Shown here: positions 43,747 through 53,850 of the stretch, one piece after another
Layout: every line of letters begins with the position of its first letter
How positions within the stretch are numbered: the stretch's first letter is position 1
NCBI GenBank assembly: GCA_023459055.1
Contig: JAEWVR010000011.1
Coordinates: 124,001 to 188,000, forward strand
DNA length: 64,000 nucleotides
Direction: 5' to 3'
Origin: Fibrobacterota bacterium
Lineage (GTDB): Bacteria; Fibrobacterota; Chitinivibrionia; Chitinivibrionales; Chitinispirillaceae
Translations under genes and position numbers: made by a program
The notes under the pieces: model-generated
The model's database searches: none
The model's input: the letters and a program-made list of their open reading frames with translations, nothing else
Told to the model about the DNA's origin: nothing

Positions 43747-44328
43747 TCAGAAATTAACATTAGTATGCTGGAAATTCTCATTAAGGGTTGTAACATTCAT
43801 TATGCGGGTATCTTCATAGAGTTTAAGGTTAACCTTACCCTGCGTTATCTCTATGTCATCACTATCTGAACTATCAGAAACCTTTGATAAATCATTTTTC
43901 ATGTCTTTTGGTACATTGCCTGGAAGTTCAATATCATGACTATTTTTATCTTCTTTCAGTTTTTTAAGTTTAGCCCGTAATGAATAATTTTCACTGACAA
44001 CAATGTCATATTCTTTGTAAAGTTCACGTAGTTTATCTTTTAAATCATTGATTTCTGATGAACAGTCGATTTTTTCCCGCTTGAAATCATCAATTACATT
44101 CTGTTGATTATTGATAGAGTCTGTTACTGCAGAGATCGCTTTTTCCAGCTCCTGAAGCTTAATCTCAGACGAAAGATGCGGAATCTTTGAGATCGTACCG
44201 TTGTTAAATTTTAGAACCTCACTTTTTAAATCACTCTGAAGCGTTTTCTTTTGAGCGAAATAGAAAACAATTCCTACAAAAATTACAAAAGAAACAATCG
44301 GAATAATCCATAGCATCTCTATCTGCAC
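43747..44328 (-). CDS. Membrane-anchored coiled-coil protein, 193 aa, unknown
   Basis: One N-terminal membrane helix (about 6-25, LWIIPIVSFVIFVGIVFYF), then a long cytoplasmic or periplasmic coiled coil (about 58-132) rich in Lys, Glu and Leu (DLKDKLRELYKEYDIVVSEN, YSLRAKLKKLKEDKNS). The tail is acidic and Ser/Asp-rich (SDSSDSDDIEI). The topology resembles ZipA, EzrA or other division and morphology adaptors, but I recognise no family. It sits directly upstream of the division cluster on the same strand, though with its own gap. Confidence 0.7.
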   Translation of the reverse strand: MQIEMLWIIPIVSFVIFVGIVFYFAQKKTLQSDLKSEVLKFNNGTISKIPHLSSEIKLQELEKAISAVTDSINNQQNVIDDFKREKIDCSSEINDLKDKLRELYKEYDIVVSENYSLRAKLKKLKEDKNSHDIELPGNVPKDMKNDLSKVSDSSDSDDIEITQGKVNLKLYEDTRIMNVTTLNENFQHTNVNF

Positions 44329-44735
44329 GTTACAACCCCATTAAAATAAAAACAATTATTGGTACTTCTAACAAATTTATAATCAAGCAATTATTAAAAT
44401 CAACCATTCGTTGCATAATTTTTTGGTAAAACCGGTTCTGCGTTGAAATTATCTGTATATAATACTTGAAATTATCTATTTTACAACAGAAACGCAAATA
44501 ATTAAATTGTTTTCAGCAAGAGGCAGTTTGCAATTGGCAAAAAGTGTATGATTTGAAGCAAACCAATCCATTCAAGCCAGCATCAGACACAAATGCAATA
44601 TCCTCAATACAGTGCTATCGGTTCTACCTTGAATCTTATACCCGCAGAGCATCGCGGTGCAAAATAACAGATTAAAAATTCAAATGCCTGCACGCATTGC
44701 AAAAGACTATGCTGCATGATTAATAAGGAGTAGTT
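44329..44735. other. Divergent intergenic region, no gene seen
   Basis: 407 bp between the coiled-coil gene (-) and the glmM-like gene (+). AT-rich. It presumably holds both promoters; I could not fix either with confidence. Confidence 0.5.
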
Positions 44736-46085
44736 ATGTCAGACCTTCCAATTATGTCAGTTTCAGGAATTCGTGGAGTTGTCGGAAAAACAATTGATGA
44801 AAACTTTGTTGCAAAAATCGCGTTTATTCAAACGAAGCAGGCTGGTGGTGGAAAGATTGTCATTGGCCGGGACACGCGTCCGTCCGGTGAAAGTTTCATG
44901 AAAGCAGCGAGCAGAGGGATCAGGGCTGCAGGCGGTATACCGGTTGATATCGGCATAGCTCCAACCCCGACAACATGTATTGCAGTACCGGCACTTGGAG
45001 CAAACGCAGGAATTATTCTTACAGCAAGTCATAATCCCGGCCAATACAATGGTTACAAAATGGTACATAAAACCGGCCGCCTTTTTAAGGGCAGCGAGTG
45101 TGATTCTGTTTATAATGCATTTTTTAATAACGATTACCATCCGATAGAAATTATTAACAAATCGGTAGCTGCACCGATAGAGACTATTGATGCAGCGGTA
45201 ATTCACATTGAGAAAATTTGTCGCAATGTTGATGTTGACCTTATCAGAAATGCCGGTATCTCCATTGCGATCGATTCAATAAATGGTGCGGCGGCAGCAG
45301 TATTTCCAAAGCTACTTGACAAGCTCTCAGTAACGTGGATAGGTGTGCATAATAAACTTGATGGCGACTTTGTGCATAATCCGGAACCACGGCCAGAGCA
45401 TCTTGGCGATCTTGCATCCCTGCTAAAAAACAATAAAGGCCTTTGGGGCGGGTTTGTTTTTGATCCCGATGCCGACAGGCTTGCCACAATGGGTGAGAAC
45501 GGTGAAGAAATTTCAGAAGAGATGACGCTGGTCTTTGCACTTGACAATCTGCTCAGTCGGGCGGCAACACCGGTTGCTACCAACATGTCAACATCAATGC
45601 TCATTGACGATGTAGCAAAAAAATACAAAACAAAGGTGATCAGGACAAAAATCGGTGAGGCAAACGTTGTTGAAGGTATGATGCAGAATAATTGCCTGGC
45701 TGGTGGTGAAGGCAATGGCGGGGTGATCTATCCGGCAATCAGTTGTGCCCGTGATGGTTTAGCTGGAATTGCTTTAATTCTTGAATTAATGGCAAAACAG
45801 AAGAAACGTCTATCGCAGCTTGCAAAAGAATGGCCTCTTTATGCTATAGTAAAAGAAAAAATTTCCTGTGAAGGAAAAAATCCTACAACAATAATTGACA
45901 CGCTCAATACTGTTTTCGCTGATGAAAAACGGGATAATCTTGATGGTATGAAGATTATCCGCGACTATGGATGGGTTCACCTGAGGTCATCCAATACAGA
46001 ACCGATTATCCGCTGTTATGCAGAAGCCCGTACACTGCAACAGGCAAAAGAGCTGGCAGAGATGGTAATGAAAAAAGTTCCCTGA
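44736..46085 (+). CDS. Phosphoglucosamine mutase / phosphohexomutase family protein
   Basis: Alpha-D-phosphohexomutase of 449 aa, likely converting GlcN-6-P to GlcN-1-P for peptidoglycan, or acting on mannose/glucose phosphates. The active-site phosphoserine is in TASHNPGQYNGYK, the metal-binding loop is DPDADRLA, the sugar-binding loop is GEGNGGVIYP, and the phosphate-binding site is RSSNTEP. The short GEGNGG loop and the start SVSGIRGVVG resemble GlmM-like mutases of the archaeal type more than PgcA. AAGGAG precedes the ATG. It stands close to the cell-wall cluster. Confidence 0.88.
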   Translation: MSDLPIMSVSGIRGVVGKTIDENFVAKIAFIQTKQAGGGKIVIGRDTRPSGESFMKAASRGIRAAGGIPVDIGIAPTPTTCIAVPALGANAGIILTASHNPGQYNGYKMVHKTGRLFKGSECDSVYNAFFNNDYHPIEIINKSVAAPIETIDAAVIHIEKICRNVDVDLIRNAGISIAIDSINGAAAAVFPKLLDKLSVTWIGVHNKLDGDFVHNPEPRPEHLGDLASLLKNNKGLWGGFVFDPDADRLATMGENGEEISEEMTLVFALDNLLSRAATPVATNMSTSMLIDDVAKKYKTKVIRTKIGEANVVEGMMQNNCLAGGEGNGGVIYPAISCARDGLAGIALILELMAKQKKRLSQLAKEWPLYAIVKEKISCEGKNPTTIIDTLNTVFADEKRDNLDGMKIIRDYGWVHLRSSNTEPIIRCYAEARTLQQAKELAEMVMKKVP

Positions 46086-46113
46086 TTCTTAAAGCATTAA
46101 AGCAGTTTTTTCC

Positions 46114-46132
46114 GGGGCGGCATTTGCGCCCC
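46114..46132 (+). terminator. Possible terminator after the mutase gene
   Basis: GGGGCG (46114-46119) pairs with CGCCCC (46127-46132) around a 7-nt loop. The trailing sequence is CTTGT only, so it is weak. Confidence 0.4.
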
Positions 46133-46631
46133 CTTGTACTAGTACCTTACTATACATACATTCAGAACATATCAGATAATTGACACAATGAGCTATATAG
46201 CATCACTATACCCGGGCCATAACCGCAAAAAACATCACCATTTGAACAATCAAATCCACTCAAGCGTTAGTTGAGATAACAATATTATCAGATTCATCTA
46301 TCCCCCGGCCTGGGAATGAACGTTGACTTCAGGATACAAACGTTCTAATTCTTTCTTCAAAATTGAATATAACTGTTTTTCCTAAGACAAATAAGATGAT
46401 ATGAACAATTATTTTATACATTATATATTGTATTTGGTAACTATTTTATGTATTTTTTGAAATACTTCATTCCTGAATAGTTGCGGCAAGTGTTCTCTAA
46501 TTTTTTTTACTCAGAACGTTCCGCACGAACGGTTTGATGTTATCACCTGTTAAGTAGGGTTTATGTATCGGTACAGGGTTTTGTTTTTGATACAAATTAT
46601 CTGCAAACAAACACCAGTATAAGGAGAAAAA
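46133..46631. other. Long AT-rich intergenic region, no gene seen
   Basis: About 500 bp without a credible frame. It contains a very AT-rich segment (about 46410-46450) and ends in AAGGAG before the next gene. Promoter content is likely but not resolved. Confidence 0.5.
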
Positions 46632-47924
46632 ATGAAAATTATCCCAAAACTTGCTGCTGTTTTTCTACTTCTTACAGCAATGCTTTCGGCTCAGAGTCTC
46701 ACAGGATCGTTTACAATCTTACTGAAAGGCCCCGCAACCGGTGATCAGATCAACATTGTGAAGGCTGGTGCGCGCACAATGCTTAAAAGTGAAATAATCA
46801 ATTGGCTGAAAACCACTCACGAATTCAAATTTGATACAACAAACGTTCTGACAAATCTTGCGCTCGAAATTCTCACCGATTCATGTATCAATCATGGTAA
46901 AGAGGAGTCATCATTTAAAGGCCGCGAATTGTCAATTTTTTATTCGGTAACCGAAGAAGCTGCCGATGAAGCTTTAAATGCATTCGATAGAGCATCTGAA
47001 GAATTTGTTCGCAAAAGTATCACCAATATGCAAAATGCTCAAAAAAATAATAACAATGCAGAGTATTTCAAATCGGCGCTGGCAGCATATTGCTATTCTT
47101 ACGGTCATTTTGGAGAACCGATCAGTCTTGATGACGTTACAGGACTGACGGTTGTCGAAGAATTCCAGAAAATTGTTCAAAATCTTTTCAACCGTTTAAA
47201 AATCCAGTCTTCCAACATGATCTTACAAGGGAGAATCGGAAGGACTGTTGATCAGCCACCAATTGTGACTGCAGTACTTGACAGTACCCCCATCAACCAG
47301 TTGTGGTTCTGCGGGTATTTACAGTCTGGCAGAAATATCTATACCGGCGTTACTGATGATCAGGGGCAGTTGACGCTTAAAGATATGATGATCCCGCTTG
47401 TGTCCAACGGTACTCTTTACACGCTTACACCTGATATCGGAAAAACGATTGGTGCACCGGTTTCAATAACACTTGCCGATTTAAAAATCCAGGTCAAGGA
47501 TGGGCATACTCAATCATTTATGTTTAAAGTAATTCAGCCGACCTATTCACTCGACTATAAAATTTCATCCGGATCTGACCTGTCACTTCCTCAGGAATTC
47601 CTTAACGACGCTGTTCTAAAAAAATATCTCAAAGATTCATGTTTTGTTGTTGATACAAAGTCAAATGTTCCACCTGACTTTATGATTACCGTTGATCTTA
47701 AGGTCTCTAATGCAGCAGTTGATATTACCGATGAAATGGGACTAAAAGTTACCGGTGCTATTACCATTAAGGGATTATCGCTTGAGACTCCGAGAACTGA
47801 AGTAAAAAATATTGAATATATCAAGCGTTATGCAAAAAGAACAGAGATCCCCTATGGCCTGTCGCTATGGGATATGAATATGCTTATAAAGCAAAATATG
47901 AAATCAATTCTCAGTAAAATGTAA
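46632..47924 (+). CDS. Exported protein, 430 aa, function unknown
   Basis: Signal peptide MKIIPKLAAVFLLLTAMLSAQS. The first half (about 25-190) resembles, by layout only, LPP20-like envelope proteins that repeat short alpha/beta units (FKGRELSIFYSVTEEAADEA). A middle beta-rich segment (PIVTAVLDSTPINQL ... TGVTDDQGQLTLKD) looks like a carboxypeptidase-regulatory or Ig-like fold. The C-terminal part is mixed, with NVPPDFMITVDLKVSN. No catalytic motif. AAGGAG lies seven bases before the ATG. It is a single gene with a long upstream region. Confidence 0.7.
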   Translation: MKIIPKLAAVFLLLTAMLSAQSLTGSFTILLKGPATGDQINIVKAGARTMLKSEIINWLKTTHEFKFDTTNVLTNLALEILTDSCINHGKEESSFKGRELSIFYSVTEEAADEALNAFDRASEEFVRKSITNMQNAQKNNNNAEYFKSALAAYCYSYGHFGEPISLDDVTGLTVVEEFQKIVQNLFNRLKIQSSNMILQGRIGRTVDQPPIVTAVLDSTPINQLWFCGYLQSGRNIYTGVTDDQGQLTLKDMMIPLVSNGTLYTLTPDIGKTIGAPVSITLADLKIQVKDGHTQSFMFKVIQPTYSLDYKISSGSDLSLPQEFLNDAVLKKYLKDSCFVVDTKSNVPPDFMITVDLKVSNAAVDITDEMGLKVTGAITIKGLSLETPRTEVKNIEYIKRYAKRTEIPYGLSLWDMNMLIKQNMKSILSKM

Positions 47925-48054
47925 TTACAAATCAGGCAATACTGTTGTTTATCCACTGAAAACTGCCTCTTTGAATGGTCTGTTGACGTCATACCTGAAA
48001 ACAGCATCCATTCTCTATTCTCAATTTATAGTCCCCTAACATAAACAGGTGCAT

Positions 48055-51000
48055 ATGACAATTTATGATATACTTGATACAAGAATTATGATTCTTGATG
48101 GTGCGCTGGGCACCATGATACAAAAGGTAAAACCGGATGAATCAGACTTCCGGGGAAAGCGTTTTTCAGATCACAACTGCGATCTCAAAGGCAACAACGA
48201 CATTTTGTCAATTACACAACCGGATATTATCACCGATATTCACCATCAGTATCTCAATGCAGGTGCAGATATCATTGAAACCAATACATTCAATGCTAAT
48301 GCAATTTCACAGAATGATTATAATCTTTCACATCTATCGTACGAAATCAACAATGTTTCTGCAAAACTTGCCCGGTCAGCTGCAGATGAATTTACTAAAA
48401 GGAATCCATCAAAACCCCGCTTTGTTGCAGGTGTCCTTGGCCCGACAAACAGAACCCTGTCCATATCTCCTGATGTCAATAGACCGGAATACCGGAATGT
48501 GACATTCCCGGAAATTGCGGATGCCTATTACACTGCCGGCTCCGGACTTATTGATGGCGGTGCAGATCTATTACTTATTGAAACTGTGTTTGACACATTA
48601 AATGCAAAAGCAGCCATCTATGCTCTTTTCAAGCTTTTTGATGACCGAAAAAAAAGATACCCGGTAATGATTTCGGGGACAATCACCGATCAGAGTGGCC
48701 GCACATTAAGTGGTCAGACTCCAGCTGCTTTTTACCATTCGGTATCACATATTTCTCCTATTTCAATAGGATTCAACTGTGCACTGGGTGCAGCACAGAT
48801 GCGTCCGTTTCTCACTGAACTGCATCATGAAGCGACCTGCAGAATAAGCGTTCATCCCAATGCCGGACTTCCAAATGCCTTTGGCGGCTATGATGAAACC
48901 GCTGCACAGATGGCTGCTACTATTAAAAATTTTGCTCTTGACGGATTACTAAATATCGCAGGTGGCTGTTGTGGTACAACGCCGGAACATATACAAGCAC
49001 TTTCAGAGACCCTTGATGGCATTGCGCCAAGGAAAGCACCTGAAAAGAAAAACCGTTCATGCTTCAGCGGCCTTCAACCTCTGATTATTGATGACTCCTC
49101 ATTGTTTGTAAATGTCGGTGAACGGACAAATGTTGCAGGTTCCGCGAAGTTTAAAAAACTGATTGTAGAGGGTTCATTTGAGGAAGCTTTACAGATTGCA
49201 ACAGACCAGGTAAATGGCGGTGCACAGATTCTCGATGTCAACATGGATGACGCAATGATTGACAGTCTGACTGCAATGACTACATTTCTCAACCTCATTG
49301 GCTCTGAACCTGATATTTCAGTTATCCCCATTATGATCGATTCATCCAAGTGGGAGGTTCTTGAAGCAGGATTACAGTGTGTTCAGGGAAAATGCATTGT
49401 CAATTCAATCAGTTTAAAAGAGGGTGACGCTGCGTTTATCGAAAAGGCTGAAACGATCAGACGTTATGGTGCGGCAATGGTTGTAATGGCCTTTGATGAA
49501 AAAGGTCAAGCTGATACCTGTGAACGTAAAATCGCTATCTGTGAGCGATCATGCAGATTGTTAATTGACAATGCAGGCATCACACCTGACAACATTATTC
49601 TCGATCCGAATATATTTGCGATTGGTACCGGAATTGATGAACATAAAAATTATGCACTTGATTTTTTCAGAGCGACCTCGTGGATAAAAGAGCATTTACC
49701 AGGTGTACTGGTTTCCGGCGGTGTCAGTAACGTTTCATTTTCCTTCCGTGGAAATTCTACCGTGCGTGAAGCAATAAACGCGGCATTCCTGTATCATGCG
49801 ATTAAAGCAGGTATGGATATGGGAATTGTAAATCCAACCCAGCTTGCGGTCTACGATGAAATCCCTATTGACTTAAGAGAACATGTGGAAGATGTCCTTC
49901 TTAACCGTCATAGTGATGCTACTGAACGGCTGCTTGAATTTGCTGAAACGGTCTCAGAAAAAGCACTATCACAAACTGTTGATAAACTTGAATGGCGTAA
50001 AGATCCGCTTGAAAAGCGGATTTCCCACTCACTTGTAAAGGGTATCACCGAATTTATTGAAGATGATACAAAAGAGGCACTGGATACCTATGATGATCCA
50101 ATCCAGATCATTGAGGGCCCGCTGATGAATGGAATGAATGTTGTCGGTGAACTTTTCGGATCAGGAAAAATGTTTCTTCCGCAGGTTGTCAAGAGTGCCC
50201 GGGTTATGCGTAAAGCAGTTGCCTACCTTACGCCATTTATAGAATCCCGCAGGACTGCAGCTAAACTTGGCACATCAAAACCAAAAATTTTGCTCGCAAC
50301 TGTCAAGGGTGATGTTCATGATATCGGCAAGAATATTGTCGGCGTTGTTTTACAGTGCAATAATTATGAGGTCATTGATCTTGGTGTCATGGTACCCTGT
50401 AACGACATTCTGCAAAAAGCAAAAGAATATAATGTAGACATTATCGGATTAAGCGGGCTTATTACACCATCACTGGAAGAGATGTCGTATGTAGCATCCG
50501 AAATGGAACGGCTGAATTTTACAATACCCCTTTTAATTGGGGGCGCTACGACATCAAAAGCTCATACCGCACTGAAAATCGCACCTAAATACAGTGGACC
50601 GGTAATTTACGTCAGAGATGCATCACTTGCGGTACAGGTTTGCCGTCAACTACTTTCCTCTTCGTCAAAGCAATCATTCGTTGAAAATATGAACCGTGAT
50701 TATGAAGAACTGCGCAGTACCTATTCTAAAAGCGATACTCAAAAATTGATGCATACCCTTGAAAAAGCACGAACATTGAAATTTATCAACAATGCAGCAT
50801 ACAAACCGGCAAAACCGAACAAAACAGGGATTGTTACTTTTACAAATTACACTATTGATAGCCTGGTTCCCTACATTGACTGGACGTTTTTCTTCAAGGC
50901 ATGGGAATTGAAAGGTCAGTACCCGTATATTCTTGATGATAGTAACGAAGGTGAACAGGCTAAGAAGCTGTTCTCTGATGCACAAAATCTGTTACATGAT

Positions 51001-51717
51001 TTACTTAAGCATAAGGGACTGCAATTGAAGGGCATTATTGGAATCTTCCCGGCAAACAGTGACAATAACGATTCCATTAAAGTCTACGAATCGGAAGATA
51101 AAAACAAGGTACTTACAGAGATTCACTGTCTTCGTCAGCAGATAGTAAAACCAAATAAAAAGCCAAATGTTTCACTTGCAGACTTTATTCTTCCTGAGTC
51201 ATCAGGAATTACTGATTATTTGGGGTTCTTTGCGGTTTCTGCCGGATTTGGCGTTGACATGCTTGTTGAACAATTTGAAAAAGACAACGATTCCTATAAC
51301 TCTATTATGGTAAAGATTCTCGCAGATCGTCTCGCAGAAGCCTTTGCCGAAGTGCTTCACGAGGTTGTAAGGAAGAAACTATGGGGATATGCAGCTGAAG
51401 AATCAATTAGTATTTCTGACATACTCCACGTTAAATATGAAGGAATTCGTCCGGCCCCTGGTTATCCGGCCTGCCCTGATCACTCAGAAAAAAAACAGAT
51501 CTTTGATCTGCTTGGCGTCGAAAAATCGATTGGCATAACATTGACAGAATCGTACATGATGCAACCTGCAGCATCAGTTTGCGGGTACTATTTTGCAAAC
51601 CCTGAATCACACTACTTTTCAATAGGAAAGATCGGTGATGACCAGCTTGCGGATTTTGCAAAGAGAAAAGGAATCAGTATAGATAATGCAAGAAAAATAA
51701 CCGGTATGTTTGTTTGA
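48055..51717 (+). CDS. metH: Cobalamin-dependent methionine synthase
   Basis: Methylates homocysteine using 5-methyl-THF through methylcobalamin. All four modules are present in 1220 aa. Homocysteine domain (1-325) with zinc ligands Cys242, Cys305 and Cys306 (GGCCGTTP). Pterin domain (about 350-620, NVGERTNVAGSAKF). Cobalamin domain with DVHDIG (753-758, His755 the lower axial ligand) and a GGATTSKAHTA loop. SAM-binding reactivation domain (about 900-1220) with RPAPGYPACPDHSEK (1132 onward). The ATG at 48055 is preferred over GTG at 48049. No SAM or cobalamin riboswitch could be recognised in the 130 bp upstream. Confidence 0.97.
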   Translation: MTIYDILDTRIMILDGALGTMIQKVKPDESDFRGKRFSDHNCDLKGNNDILSITQPDIITDIHHQYLNAGADIIETNTFNANAISQNDYNLSHLSYEINNVSAKLARSAADEFTKRNPSKPRFVAGVLGPTNRTLSISPDVNRPEYRNVTFPEIADAYYTAGSGLIDGGADLLLIETVFDTLNAKAAIYALFKLFDDRKKRYPVMISGTITDQSGRTLSGQTPAAFYHSVSHISPISIGFNCALGAAQMRPFLTELHHEATCRISVHPNAGLPNAFGGYDETAAQMAATIKNFALDGLLNIAGGCCGTTPEHIQALSETLDGIAPRKAPEKKNRSCFSGLQPLIIDDSSLFVNVGERTNVAGSAKFKKLIVEGSFEEALQIATDQVNGGAQILDVNMDDAMIDSLTAMTTFLNLIGSEPDISVIPIMIDSSKWEVLEAGLQCVQGKCIVNSISLKEGDAAFIEKAETIRRYGAAMVVMAFDEKGQADTCERKIAICERSCRLLIDNAGITPDNIILDPNIFAIGTGIDEHKNYALDFFRATSWIKEHLPGVLVSGGVSNVSFSFRGNSTVREAINAAFLYHAIKAGMDMGIVNPTQLAVYDEIPIDLREHVEDVLLNRHSDATERLLEFAETVSEKALSQTVDKLEWRKDPLEKRISHSLVKGITEFIEDDTKEALDTYDDPIQIIEGPLMNGMNVVGELFGSGKMFLPQVVKSARVMRKAVAYLTPFIESRRTAAKLGTSKPKILLATVKGDVHDIGKNIVGVVLQCNNYEVIDLGVMVPCNDILQKAKEYNVDIIGLSGLITPSLEEMSYVASEMERLNFTIPLLIGGATTSKAHTALKIAPKYSGPVIYVRDASLAVQVCRQLLSSSSKQSFVENMNRDYEELRSTYSKSDTQKLMHTLEKARTLKFINNAAYKPAKPNKTGIVTFTNYTIDSLVPYIDWTFFFKAWELKGQYPYILDDSNEGEQAKKLFSDAQNLLHDLLKHKGLQLKGIIGIFPANSDNNDSIKVYESEDKNKVLTEIHCLRQQIVKPNKKPNVSLADFILPESSGITDYLGFFAVSAGFGVDMLVEQFEKDNDSYNSIMVKILADRLAEAFAEVLHEVVRKKLWGYAAEESISISDILHVKYEGIRPAPGYPACPDHSEKKQIFDLLGVEKSIGITLTESYMMQPAASVCGYYFANPESHYFSIGKIGDDQLADFAKRKGISIDNARKITGMFV

Positions 51718-51791
51718 TCCGGATTGTTGTAATTACATTCTCCGGATATGGCACATTACAATAGTTCAATAGATACACATTAGAAGAATCA

Positions 51792-51816
51792 GCCACTGCG
51801 TTGTTCCCGCAGTGGC
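51792..51816. terminator. 9-bp hairpin between metH and the convergent small gene
   Basis: GCCACTGCG (51792-51800), a 7-nt loop, CGCAGTGGC (51808-51816). It probably serves both converging transcripts. There is no strong T run. Confidence 0.6.
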
Positions 51817-51853
51817 AATAAATCTCAAAGGTTAATTTATCAATTCCCCCCAG

Positions 51854-51997
51854 CTACTTACGTAAACAGACCGGCAGATTACCCTGCTCCCTGTGATACA
51901 TAACACATTTACAACAAGCGCCATGACGTTCACAACCGATACTTGTACAGGGACAATTCTTCTTGTTTTCATCAAGCTGACAATTTTTCTCACTCAT
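51854..51997 (-). CDS. Small cysteine-rich cytosolic protein, 47 aa (DUF6485-like)
   Basis: A 47-aa protein with six of its seven Cys spaced as CPC ... GCERHGACCKCVMYH ... PVC. The core C-x4-C-x5-C-C-x-C, followed by YHR and a Pro-x-Cys, matches the small DUF6485-type proteins of anaerobes, proposed metal binders of unknown role. AAGGA lies seven bases before the ATG at 51997. Too short for ordinary ORF callers. It is a single gene facing metH across a hairpin. Confidence 0.8.
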   Translation of the reverse strand: MSEKNCQLDENKKNCPCTSIGCERHGACCKCVMYHREQGNLPVCLRK

Positions 51998-52158
51998 ATA
52001 AGTTCCTTAACATAAGTTATTAGTTTTGTAATATGTTTTCCATAACAATTATCTTAACCTGATAAGTTTAATGTGCCCACCATGCATGAAATACACAACA
52101 GTTTTCCTGTTTCGTCATTTTTTATCATCCAGACCGGAATTTCATAGTAACTGGCTGG

Positions 52159-52818
52159 TTAGATAGAGATTGATTGAATTATTTTTTCGCTATGATACAA
52201 TTTCTGTGTACGCCAGCAAATAAATGCTCCAGAAACAAACATTGCCCCGATCAGATAATAAATTGACATCGTAATATATTGAGCAAGCATTAAATATACA
52301 CCGACAAATAAACCTAAAACAAACATGTTCACAAAGTGAAGCATTCTCTGATTAGTAAGTTTTATTGAAAAGTAGGCACTTGCAGCTACGTTTAAAAACG
52401 TTGATGACGTATAAAGTAAAAATGATTCAATATCAGTTGATGGCATTGAATTATAAAATAGATACTTATCCAGTAATCGTGAAAGTATGATACAAACTGT
52501 TCCGAATAGTACGCTCATTGTAATTATAAAAAACATTTTTCCGTAAAACACAGCATTTCTTGACAATCCAGAAGTAATCAGGATTTCCAGTGAGCCATTA
52601 GTTCGTTCGGCAACAAATATTGAATTTGAAAAGTTTGCAGTTATGACAACGGAAAAAAACACAAGCCACAACGGTCCGCTGTCAAATGAGTCTGAAGATC
52701 TTGTTGCAAGAAGCGCGCTCCATACTATTACAATAACACTATATAGAATAAACATGCCGCGGTCTGCTCCCGCAAAACACTGCAATTCCTTTGTAAATAC
52801 GACTCTGAATCCACCCAT
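52159..52818 (-). CDS. ABC-2 type transporter permease
   Basis: A 219-aa integral membrane protein with about six hydrophobic helices. The segment FVAERTNGSLEILITSGLSR is the cytoplasmic coupling motif of ABC-2 permeases (e.g. NatB, CcmB and gliding-type exporters). It follows the ATPase gene by 24 bp. Substrate unknown. Confidence 0.8.
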   Translation of the reverse strand: MGGFRVVFTKELQCFAGADRGMFILYSVIVIVWSALLATRSSDSFDSGPLWLVFFSVVITANFSNSIFVAERTNGSLEILITSGLSRNAVFYGKMFFIITMSVLFGTVCIILSRLLDKYLFYNSMPSTDIESFLLYTSSTFLNVAASAYFSIKLTNQRMLHFVNMFVLGLFVGVYLMLAQYITMSIYYLIGAMFVSGAFICWRTQKLYHSEKIIQSISI

Positions 52819-52842
52819 GTATCGATTACCAGATTTTTGTTG

Positions 52843-53748
52843 TTAGTTCTGTTTTGTATATATTGAACGTATTGTATCACTGAACCCGGTAGTTTCCGGT
52901 CTTATTTCGAAAACCGGATATTGATACCTGACCATTTTTTCGACTACCGCCGGTATTGTCGTCTGAGGATTGTTTACCAGAAAATCCCATTTCCCATTAC
53001 TGCTGTTTATATTCGTACAGCCGCATTCTGAAAGTAACGGTAAACAATCACAAATAGTTGATGTAAAAAGAAGCCACCGCACATGCCCATTATTTCCACA
53101 TTGTAAATCATCAAGCATCCCGCTGCTGAGATTCCCTACTCTGTCACACAGGTCATCAATAGTATCAAGCTGATGCGAACTGATTACCACCGCTGCACCG
53201 CGTTCTTTGGCATTGTTAACCATCATTCTGAAGTGTGCATATGCTGTCATGTCAAGCGCTACTGCCGGTTCATCAAGCAGGAGCACATCAGGCCATCCAA
53301 GAAAGGCCCTGCACAAGGAACATTGCACCCGCTGACCCCGTGAAAGATACTTAACTTTTTTATCGGCAGATGCAATAACCGTATCACTCCAGAATTGAGT
53401 AATATACTTCTCCGTTTCATGCCACTTAAGTTTCTTTGCTGCAGAGAATATTTTCAGATTCTCTTTAATTGTCAAATTTCCCCAAAAACCATCATGGTCA
53501 AGCACCACACCAAGCCGCGTATAGAAATCAACCTTATGATTCCATGGATTAAAACCATTAATGGCTATAGTCCCGGAATCCGGTTTCAGAATACCAAGCA
53601 TCAGCCGCAACAGTGTTGTTTTACCTGCGCCATTAAGCCCGACCAGCCCATAAGCGACTGATTTATCAATTTGAAGAGATACGCCATTTAAAACGGTATG
53701 GTTTCCAAACGATTTTTTAAGTTGATTCAGTAGTATTGCAGTAGACAT
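52843..53748 (-). CDS. ABC transporter ATP-binding protein
   Basis: A 301-aa ATPase: Walker A GLNGAGKTT, signature LSRGQ (in KYLSRGQRVQCSL), Walker B VLLLDEPAVALD and H-loop SSHQLD. The last 90 residues extend beyond the core domain, as in export systems with C-terminal regulatory tails. It pairs with the downstream ABC-2 permease. The substrate is unknown. It resembles the NatA/YadG groups only generally. Confidence 0.88.
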   Translation of the reverse strand: MSTAILLNQLKKSFGNHTVLNGVSLQIDKSVAYGLVGLNGAGKTTLLRLMLGILKPDSGTIAINGFNPWNHKVDFYTRLGVVLDHDGFWGNLTIKENLKIFSAAKKLKWHETEKYITQFWSDTVIASADKKVKYLSRGQRVQCSLCRAFLGWPDVLLLDEPAVALDMTAYAHFRMMVNNAKERGAAVVISSHQLDTIDDLCDRVGNLSSGMLDDLQCGNNGHVRWLLFTSTICDCLPLLSECGCTNINSSNGKWDFLVNNPQTTIPAVVEKMVRYQYPVFEIRPETTGFSDTIRSIYTKQN

Positions 53749-53850
53749 GGTATAGAAAATGACTTATGCACATTTTTTTTACAATCATGATTTTTCAATT
53801 AAATGTTCAGGTGTCCGAATCTATTTTTTATCCATACAACAGGAGCGTTA

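Noticed and set aside
47925..48054. Possible SAM or cobalamin riboswitch before metH
   Set aside because: No B12-box, SAM-I/II core or terminator/antiterminator pair could be traced in the 130 bp.
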